Source of the DNA: CAYXVB01 sp964467785
Lineage (GTDB): Bacteria; Bdellovibrionota; UBA1018
DNA: 27,918 nt
Assembly (NCBI GenBank): GCA_964467785.1
Contig: CAYXVB010000032.1
Span: 1 to 27,918, forward strand
Reading direction: 5' to 3'
In this document: one piece after another, positions 22,525 through 27,918 of the stretch
How the letters are laid out: each line of letters begins with the position of its first letter
Position numbering within the stretch: the stretch's first letter is position 1
The notes under the pieces: generated by a model
Databases searched by the model: none
Seen by the model: only the letters and a program-made list of their open reading frames with translations
What the model was told of the DNA's origin: nothing
Program-made: the position numbers and the translations under genes

Positions 22525-22563
22525 AAATGTTGAAAGCCCGGAAGGTTTTGCAACTCCCGGGCT
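22525..22563 (-). terminator. Candidate rho-independent terminator/leader hairpin before rnr
   Basis: On the minus strand AGCCCGG (22557-22563) pairs perfectly with CCGGGCT (22535-22541). The intervening GTT/AAC can extend the stem, and it is followed by TTTCAACATTT right up to the rnr ATG. It lies 57 bases after the stop of the upstream lipoprotein gene, so it can terminate that transcript or act as an attenuator in the rnr leader. Confidence 0.55.
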
Positions 22564-22619
22564 CTCATCAATCTATAGCGGTCCGCCGGTTCGTGACCAG
22601 CGAATTCGCCTCAAACGCG

Positions 22620-23291
22620 CTACTGCGTGACCACAGTCACGGAACCGTTGAAGTTGCCGCAAACACCGCTCACAGAGTAAGGGATATTGAAGCCGAGACG
22701 GAGCGTACCGATATTGTTGATCGTCGCGGTACCGTTCGATCCCAGGAAGAACGACTGCGTACCATCGGAGCCCATCAGGCCCACCGGCTGCGAACCATTA
22801 TAGGCCACCGTGCCTTTGGAGCCCGCACCGTTGAGGTTCACGTCGCTGCAGTTGCTCGAGTAAGTATACACGTTAAAGAGGCCGCCCAGATAGGATTTAG
22901 CGCTCGTCGACGTTGCGCCCCAGGCGCCATTCATGCTGACCGTCACTTTGTCTCCCGGCTTGACCGGAAGTCCGGTGCTCAGAGCGTAAGCGGCGGGCAT
23001 CGTTTCAGTGATCACCGGGGCACCCGACCAGCTCATGTTGATGCGGCAAGTATTAGTCATAAAACTTCCGCCCATCATCGAGCACGCCTGGGCCAAAGTC
23101 TGAGCGCCCGAAACATTCGAGACGCAGACATTGTTGGAGAGCACCTGTCCCGCGGGGCAGCTCACGGCACCCGGCACATAGGCTACGATGCCGCCGTTAT
23201 TGTTGCTCGACTGACCACAAGCCGTCGCCAAAAGGGCCAGACCGGATGCCGTCGCGAGACTCTTCCACTTCTTACTGATAGACCGTTTCAT
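22620..23291 (-). CDS. Hypothetical secreted lipoprotein
   Basis: I do not recognise this 223-residue protein. It starts MKRSISKKWKS and has a short hydrophobic core ending LLATACG, a plausible lipobox with Cys25 as the lipidated residue. The mature part opens with a Ser/Asn/Gly-rich spacer, then a small Cys pair region (SCPAGQVLSNNVCVS). It continues as a Gly/Ser/Asn-rich, probably all-beta domain with repeated NG turns (for example MNGAWGATS and LGSNGTATINNIG) and further cysteines. The open frame extends 121 codons upstream, but GAGGTGA seven bases before this ATG and the signal peptide decide the start. It has its own structured leader and a terminator, so it is probably a separate transcript. 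Confidence 0.85.
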   Translation of the reverse strand: MKRSISKKWKSLATASGLALLATACGQSSNNNGGIVAYVPGAVSCPAGQVLSNNVCVSNVSGAQTLAQACSMMGGSFMTNTCRINMSWSGAPVITETMPAAYALSTGLPVKPGDKVTVSMNGAWGATSTSAKSYLGGLFNVYTYSSNCSDVNLNGAGSKGTVAYNGSQPVGLMGSDGTQSFFLGSNGTATINNIGTLRLGFNIPYSVSGVCGNFNGSVTVVTQ

Positions 23292-23321
23292 AATCTTCAC
23301 CTCATCACTCAAATCATCTCT

Positions 23322-23374
23322 TTTGGACGGCACCCAATGTTCATGCGGCGTGCCAATCAACCACGCTGTCCAAA
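23322..23374 (-). promoter_or_regulatory. Nested inverted repeats in the leader of the lipoprotein gene
   Basis: Outer arms TTTGGAC and GTCCAAA (7 bp perfect; 23368-23374 and 23322-23328) enclose inner arms GGCAC and GTGCC (23350-23354 and 23329-23333), with two more possible CC/GG pairs. The two stems stack on one side with no gap. The structure ends 30 bases before the lipoprotein ATG, just upstream of its Shine-Dalgarno. Confidence 0.4.
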
Positions 23375-23400
23375 TGCGCGAAATGACATGACGAAGTGAC

Positions 23401-23431
23401 TGCACAGGCCACGTCGTGGTGTGCAAGCTTT
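23401..23431 (+). terminator. Orphan plus-strand terminator-like hairpin
   Basis: TGCACA (23401-23406) pairs with TGTGCA (23420-23425) and CCACG (23409-23413) with CGTGG (23415-23419), with a two-base GG bulge and a one-base centre. The tight centre means the innermost pair or two would open to form a loop. On the plus strand it is followed by AGCTTTTT, the layout of an intrinsic terminator. No plus-strand gene precedes it; both neighbours run on the minus strand. Confidence 0.4.
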
Positions 23432-23467
23432 TTACAGGTGTCTCAATGGACACATGCGATAGGGCTT

Positions 23468-24283
23468 TTATTGAGCCTCTGGTTCGGCACGCCCGCGAAG
23501 TCCCACTTTCTGGGCAAGACGGATGATCCAGGGAAAGTGGCGCTGGATCCAAACCGCAACCTTGCCGTGAAAAGTGATGATCTCTTCGGAGCGTTCCGCA
23601 GCGACGGCGCGCACGATGTCGCGCGCAGCCTGTGCGGTGGGCATCCGCAACCAAGTCGGAAGCGGATCGGGTTCGGCGCTGACGTGATTGCCGTAGTTAT
23701 CGACCTGCCGGATCTCGCTGACCACGAAGCCGGGCGAAATGAGCGTGACCGCGACCCCCTCTGCGGCAAGCTCGCTATGGATCGCCTCGGCCAAGGCGCG
23801 CACTGAGAACTTGCTCATCGAATAGGCCGAACCGCCAGGCAGGGCGACGTGGCCCGCGACACTGCCGATCAGCACCAAATTACCGCGGTTCTTACGAAGT
23901 TCTTCGAGAGTCGCGTAAATCGTGCGCAGGACTCCAAAGACATTGGTTTCGAATTGCCTGCGGTAATCGGCAAGATCAAGATCGACCAGCCTGCCGGCGA
24001 CACCGAAGCCTGCGTTGGCGACGACGATATCGATCTTCCCTCCTTGCGCACGGACATCGGAGACCACCTTTTCGAGATCGCCATCTCGGGTCACGTCGCA
24101 TGCCTGGACTCGTGCAAAGCGCCCCAGCGCCCGGATCCGACCCGCAACACTCTCCAGCCGATCCACGCGACGAGCCGCAAGGATGAGATCCGCGCCTTGT
24201 CGGGCAAACTCCAAAGCCAAGGCCTCGCCGATTCCTGAGGAGGCCCCGGTGATCAAAACCGACTTTCCGCGAAAAGATTTCAT
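23468..24283 (-). CDS. Short-chain dehydrogenase/reductase (SDR family)
   Basis: This 271-residue cytoplasmic NAD(P)-dependent oxidoreductase is of the classical SDR type. The cofactor motif TGASSGIG is at 12-19, NAG at 90-92 and the structural Asn at 114. The catalytic Ser141 (GSVAGH), Tyr154 and Lys158 (YSMSK) are all present. The two Arg after the second strand (AARRVDRLE) favour NADP(H). The C-terminal 40 residues include a hydrophobic, aromatic stretch (VAVWIQRHFPWIIRLAQ), as in SDRs acting on lipid-like substrates, for example 3-ketosphinganine reductase-like members; the substrate cannot be set from sequence. It is divergent from the outer-membrane protein gene at 24396. No clear Shine-Dalgarno is close to the ATG. 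Confidence 0.93.
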   Translation of the reverse strand: MKSFRGKSVLITGASSGIGEALALEFARQGADLILAARRVDRLESVAGRIRALGRFARVQACDVTRDGDLEKVVSDVRAQGGKIDIVVANAGFGVAGRLVDLDLADYRRQFETNVFGVLRTIYATLEELRKNRGNLVLIGSVAGHVALPGGSAYSMSKFSVRALAEAIHSELAAEGVAVTLISPGFVVSEIRQVDNYGNHVSAEPDPLPTWLRMPTAQAARDIVRAVAAERSEEIITFHGKVAVWIQRHFPWIIRLAQKVGLRGRAEPEAQ

Positions 24284-24357
24284 AACGGATGTTGTACAAA
24301 ATCCCCTTCCCGCCCGCCTACTTAATTAATTCCTGACTGTTTTGATCCATTTTTAAC

Positions 24358-24386
24358 ATGACATAATGCGCCAGAAGCATTAAATT
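24358..24386 (+). promoter_or_regulatory. Candidate promoter for the outer-membrane protein/lipoprotein pair
   Basis: ATGACA (24358-24363) and TAAATT (24381-24386) are separated by 17 bases. The -10 hexamer ends nine bases before the ATG at 24396. No Shine-Dalgarno lies between, so the transcript could be leaderless or nearly so. The region is locally AT-rich compared with its surroundings. Confidence 0.45.
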
Positions 24387-24395
24387 GCCCACCCT

Positions 24396-25514
24396 ATGAC
24401 GAGGCTACGCTTCGCCCTTCAGGAATTAACGATTGGACTCAGCGCCACCGCAATGGCTCTGACTGTCGCCGCCGCCCATGGAGCCGAACCCTCGGTTACC
24501 GCGGATGCCGCGCTCAAGAGCCGCTCCGTCGAGGACGCCTACCAACAAAGCCGGGTCGTGGGGTTCGCGCTCGAAGGCCAAGCCAACCACGCACTCGATA
24601 CCGAGCTCACCGTGCGCGTCTCGGGCGCTGCTTTCGTCGAGACGGGCACTTCCCAGTCTTTCTTCTCATCCGAGCACAAGCCCGCGAGCAGTCTCTCCCT
24701 TTATGAAGCGTCATTGCAGTGGACCCCACATCCCGCGCTCGCGATCAAGGGTGGTGCGCTCAGCCAGACTTTCCACGACAATCCTCTGCTCATGCAGTAC
24801 GCGACCTTCCCCGGCGCGCTCGAGCGGATTGAGATCGGAGATGGCCTTAAGCTCACGCTCATGGCGGAGCAGGCAGTTCCAACTGCCGATCTCTCGACGC
24901 CCACTCCATCCTCCGGCAGGATCGCCCTCCCTTATTACGGAATGGAACGCGCCACACTCTCCCGCGACTTCGGCGGTTTCGCGTTCGAGACGCGGGCTTC
25001 ACACTTCGCCTTCGTCGGACTGCCTTCGGGCGTGGCGGCCGAGAGTCGCTTCAGAGGCAACAGCGTCACCGGAGTGGGTGACGCCGGCTCGCAGTTCACC
25101 TTTGCGTTCCAAGGCTTCGAAGCCGGCACCCGGCTCACGATCCGCCCCACTGGCATCGCCGATTTCTCGCTCGGCGGTGCGTGGCTTCGCAACCTTTCTG
25201 CCCCCCAGGGCGCCGGCCAAGGTTATCACGTCTTCGCTGAAAGCCGCATACCCGCCGGCCGCCGCGTCACGCTCACTCCGCGCGTCGAATGGTTCCGCAA
25301 CGAGTCGGACAGCTCGCCCGGCTACTATAACAGCGGAATGCTCGCTCATAACAATCGCCAGGGCCTAGGCGTCGGCATACTTTCGGAGTTCGCCGCCAGC
25401 AATCTTGCCTTGGATGCGCGCTTCGTTCGCGCGGCCGTCATCGAAACTTCCCCGTTCCAGTCCGATTTCACCGGGTTTTATCTTTCACTGAGGAAATCGT
25501 ATGCGTGGTTATAA
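24396..25514 (+). CDS. Predicted outer-membrane beta-barrel protein of unknown function
   Basis: This 372-residue protein has a signal peptide with probable cleavage after AAAHGA (about residue 29). The rest is a series of alternating amphipathic strands, such as LDTELTVRVSGAAFVE, SLSLYEASLQWTPHPALAIKGG and RVTLTPRVEWFRNE, separated by polar loops, as expected of a porin-like barrel. It ends with SLRKSYAWL, a hydrophobic C-terminus but without a terminal Phe. I do not recognise a named family. Its last 14 bases overlap the start of the following lipoprotein gene, so the two are translationally coupled and probably act together in the outer membrane. Confidence 0.75.
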   Translation: MTRLRFALQELTIGLSATAMALTVAAAHGAEPSVTADAALKSRSVEDAYQQSRVVGFALEGQANHALDTELTVRVSGAAFVETGTSQSFFSSEHKPASSLSLYEASLQWTPHPALAIKGGALSQTFHDNPLLMQYATFPGALERIEIGDGLKLTLMAEQAVPTADLSTPTPSSGRIALPYYGMERATLSRDFGGFAFETRASHFAFVGLPSGVAAESRFRGNSVTGVGDAGSQFTFAFQGFEAGTRLTIRPTGIADFSLGGAWLRNLSAPQGAGQGYHVFAESRIPAGRRVTLTPRVEWFRNESDSSPGYYNSGMLAHNNRQGLGVGILSEFAASNLALDARFVRAAVIETSPFQSDFTGFYLSLRKSYAWL

Positions 25515-27918
25515 GCAGCGAAGCCGGAAGCTCCCCCAGTTTGCTCCAACGTTCGCGCTGGGCGCCGCGCTCGCACTGCAAGCCTGCGCTCCCCAGCAGC
25601 CCGGGGCGGGCAGTGTCGCCGGCTCCGGCAATGCACTCAGCTCCTCTAGATCCGAAAACGCTACCTTTGTTGTCGATCCCCTCGCGTCGAGCGGTGCGGA
25701 CCACCAAGTGGCCGATGCCGCCTGGAACGCTCGTCGTCGCCATGTCGTCACGCTACGCGCCTGCTTGCGGGACATCGGCAAACTTCAACCTGTCGTAGCG
25801 CAGTCCTTCGTGGTCCGCGGCGGTGGCGAAGAGCACGAGCTGAGCACCGATGCCAATGGCTGCCTCACCTGGAACGAGAGCACCGAGTTCAACTGGCTTG
25901 CCCGCGAGAGCTTCATACGCACGGGCCGCGTGATCGAACCGCGCGGCATGCACCGAGGGACGCGCTCAATCCCGTTGGCCATCGATCCCTGGCGCACAGA
26001 CGCCTCTTCGGTGATCGATCTGCGCTACGGCAAGCCCTCCGATCCCACCGAGCACGACGTGCTGCGCACCGCTTCGCGCCTCTCTCTCGAGAATATCGCG
26101 GTCTCGTTCGGCGATCAGCACGTCGACGGCGATGCCTCCGCCCTTTCCTTGCAGCTCGCGGCACAGCCGCAGATCATCCGGGTTGGCCTCGACGATCGTC
26201 CAATCAAGGAGTTCCTCCGCACTGCCAAGCTACGAGTCGATCTTGCCATCATCGAGCGACTGCCCGGCCAGGGCAACGGGGGTTCCGATCGCCGTTCGCC
26301 GATCGGCGCGATTTCTTTCGAGGCCTCGCTCAATCGCGGCAATCTCCAGCTCCAGGATCAGATCCGCCTTTCGAGGCTTCCTCGAAAAGACGCGATCCTC
26401 GAAGTCGCGCTGCGGCTCACTCCGCTCGAAGCTCCCGAGGATCTCGAGGCTTTTGAGGGCCTGCTGCTCCTGCCCGCGCTATCGGGCCCAGCCAGCTCCA
26501 CGATCAAAGCCATTCCCGGAAGCTATGATGTCTACGCCGAATCGAAACCCGCGCCAGGGCTCCGGACCTCAACGGCCTCCGCAGTCTCAAAGTCCGCGGG
26601 CGCTTGTTCCGACGGTTCTGAAGGCTTTGGATTCTACTTCACGTCCTGGTCCGTGGCACCTAACAGTGTCACCCGCGTGACACGGAACGAAGGCGTGCCC
26701 AGCTCCGTCTCCGTCACCGTTTCGGCCTGCATGGCCAGCCCGATCGATCAAAAGCCCCTGGCGGGCCATGTCTTTTCCGCGACCTTTGCCGGTGCGACAA
26801 AAGCGGAGAGCGTCGAAGTCACCACCGACGCCAAAGGTTGCGTGAGCTGGCAGGAAAACGTCAGCTTTGACTACTTCGGCCCCGAACGCTGGCTAAACCG
26901 TCGCATCACGCTCCGCGGCCGCAACGCGCCCATTGCCGGAATCGAAAGGAGCGTCTCCGTACCTATCGATCCTTGGCGCGAGGGCTCGCAGTTCAGCTGG
27001 GACTGCCGCGCCGGCAAGCCTCCAGCGCTGACGGGTGGCCGCCAGGCGCAGCTCGAGCTTCAAAGTTTCGGTTACGCCTTCCGAGGCCAGGACTTCAAAC
27101 TAGATCGCGGGCTCAATCTCTCGATCGTCCGTCATTATCTCGTGCGCCTCGAGCCCAAGATTCGACGGCAGGACGCTCTGGATAAGGTCGCCACTTACGA
27201 AAACGTCCGCGACGGCCGGTTCAAACTCCGTGCGATCGTCGTGTCTCCGTCAAACGAATACACTTCGATCGGATCGGACACCCGCTCGGTGCTCAACGGC
27301 GCCAAGCTCCTTGCCTCCGCGGAGCAGGAAGTCCAAGTCGTCGACGGGTTAATCCAGCAGGACCTGCCCCTCGCCTTCGACTTCAAGACCATCCCCCTGC
27401 TCAATTCGCGCAACTTGCTCTTTGTCGAGCTGGCCCCGCTCGGTTCCTCCTCCTTGCGCAAAGTCTCCGCCCAGGCGGCCTTTGTCCCCTCTTCGGAGCA
27501 AGGGCAGATCGGCCTGACCGCCACCGCACGCGGTGTCCAGGAGATCACCGACAATCTCGCCGTGGGCTCGATCGACGTCGAAGCCCTGGCCCGCGCCAAC
27601 GCCCTCCGAAGAGGCGGCGCCGACAAAGATTCCGCGGCGCAACTCAGGGAGATGTTCGGCCTCCGTGCGGTCAACGAAGCAGAAGCTTACAAAGCCGGAT
27701 TGACGCCGGGCGAATTCCGCATGCTCGTCAGCGGGACCGGCTCCTTAACCGAGCGGGCGGACGCGCTCGCCAAGATCTGTCCCCTGAGTAAAGATCCCCT
27801 GGGCTGCAAGCGCGGCCCCAAAGACCAATTGCAGGTCACGTCTTTGCGTCACGTTATCTCCCTGATCGGGAACCAGGAGATCCGCTCCGTGGATTCCGGT
27901 ACCATCATGGTCAACGCA
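25501..27918 (+). CDS. Large secreted lipoprotein with internal repeat (partial, 3' end outside window)
   Basis: The frame is open from the ATG at 25501 to the right edge (806 codons, no stop), so the gene is longer than seen. GAGGA six bases before the ATG decides the start. The N-terminus has a signal peptide ending LALQACAP, a lipobox with Cys29 lipidated. Two copies of a roughly 80-residue module are visible. The first has TDANGCLTW at Cys121 and IDPWR near 161, followed by YGKP. The second has TDAKGCVSW at Cys447 and IDPWR near 489, followed by AGKP. The modules look all-beta, possibly Ig-like. I do not recognise the family. Downstream of repeat two the chain is mixed, with Cys residues near 761 and 768 (CPLSKDPLGC). 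Confidence 0.85.
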   Translation, partial: MRGYKQRSRKLPQFAPTFALGAALALQACAPQQPGAGSVAGSGNALSSSRSENATFVVDPLASSGADHQVADAAWNARRRHVVTLRACLRDIGKLQPVVAQSFVVRGGGEEHELSTDANGCLTWNESTEFNWLARESFIRTGRVIEPRGMHRGTRSIPLAIDPWRTDASSVIDLRYGKPSDPTEHDVLRTASRLSLENIAVSFGDQHVDGDASALSLQLAAQPQIIRVGLDDRPIKEFLRTAKLRVDLAIIERLPGQGNGGSDRRSPIGAISFEASLNRGNLQLQDQIRLSRLPRKDAILEVALRLTPLEAPEDLEAFEGLLLLPALSGPASSTIKAIPGSYDVYAESKPAPGLRTSTASAVSKSAGACSDGSEGFGFYFTSWSVAPNSVTRVTRNEGVPSSVSVTVSACMASPIDQKPLAGHVFSATFAGATKAESVEVTTDAKGCVSWQENVSFDYFGPERWLNRRITLRGRNAPIAGIERSVSVPIDPWREGSQFSWDCRAGKPPALTGGRQAQLELQSFGYAFRGQDFKLDRGLNLSIVRHYLVRLEPKIRRQDALDKVATYENVRDGRFKLRAIVVSPSNEYTSIGSDTRSVLNGAKLLASAEQEVQVVDGLIQQDLPLAFDFKTIPLLNSRNLLFVELAPLGSSSLRKVSAQAAFVPSSEQGQIGLTATARGVQEITDNLAVGSIDVEALARANALRRGGADKDSAAQLREMFGLRAVNEAEAYKAGLTPGEFRMLVSGTGSLTERADALAKICPLSKDPLGCKRGPKDQLQVTSLRHVISLIGNQEIRSVDSGTIMVNA

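Noticed and set aside
23292..23654. Long form of the lipoprotein beginning at 23654
   Set aside because: The added 121 residues are Arg/His/Cys-rich and unstructured, and they overlap the SDR gene in another frame. The internal ATG at 23291 has a strong Shine-Dalgarno and a signal peptide.
1..27918. Mobile elements, CRISPR arrays, tRNA or rRNA genes
   Set aside because: No transposase, integrase, phage or conjugation gene, no regularly spaced direct repeats, and no tRNA-like cloverleaf or rRNA segment was recognised on reading both strands.

Overview
The window comes from a GC-rich, Gram-negative (diderm) bacterium. This is shown by an Omp85-type outer-membrane barrel, a second predicted outer-membrane barrel, several lipoproteins, the lipoprotein-maturation enzymes Lgt and LspA, and a UbiB-type kinase. 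The mix of secreted metzincin-like protease, many secreted proteins of unknown function and a haem-type chemoreceptor would fit a Bdellovibrionota/Oligoflexia or other former deltaproteobacterial lineage, but nothing here proves it. No rRNA, tRNA, CRISPR array, insertion sequence, integrase or phage gene was seen. The content looks chromosomal and densely packed, and no stretch longer than about 180 bases lacks a gene.

Layout. (1) 1-6290, minus strand: nine tightly packed or overlapping genes. In transcription order they are an EamA-type transporter, a GAF/fRMsr-like protein, a winged-helix nucleotidyltransferase, a small unknown protein, lspA, lgt, and a BtuF-BtuC-BtuD-like importer whose ATPase runs off the left edge. 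(2) 6338-7066, plus: a Cys-rich secreted lipoprotein. (3) 7100-9581, minus: a Fur-family repressor followed by FtsH. (4) 9670-12652, plus: RNase HI with an unusual C-terminal domain, translation factor IF-1, and an Omp85-like barrel. (5) 12666-13796, minus: a YkgJ-type Cys-cluster protein and a Crp/Fnr regulator. The regulator is divergent from a c-haem (CxxCH) chemoreceptor at 13953-15626, and a perfect FNR-like palindrome lies between them. (6) 15712-22524, minus: DUF2288, P5C dehydrogenase, a secreted metalloprotease, a UbiB-like kinase and RNase R. (7) 22620-24283, minus: a small lipoprotein with a structured leader, and an SDR oxidoreductase. (8) 24396-27918, plus: an outer-membrane barrel-like protein overlapping the start of a large lipoprotein (at least 806 residues) that runs off the right edge.

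How the genes work together. The lspA-lgt pair matures the lipoproteins, of which at least three are encoded here. The Crp/Fnr regulator, its palindrome and the c-haem chemoreceptor look like one redox or gas-sensing unit. Fur and FtsH, and RNase H and IF-1, are housekeeping neighbours. The last two genes are probably an envelope pair of unknown function. Several genes have a -10-like hexamer 6-9 bases before the start codon and no clear Shine-Dalgarno, which suggests leaderless transcripts.
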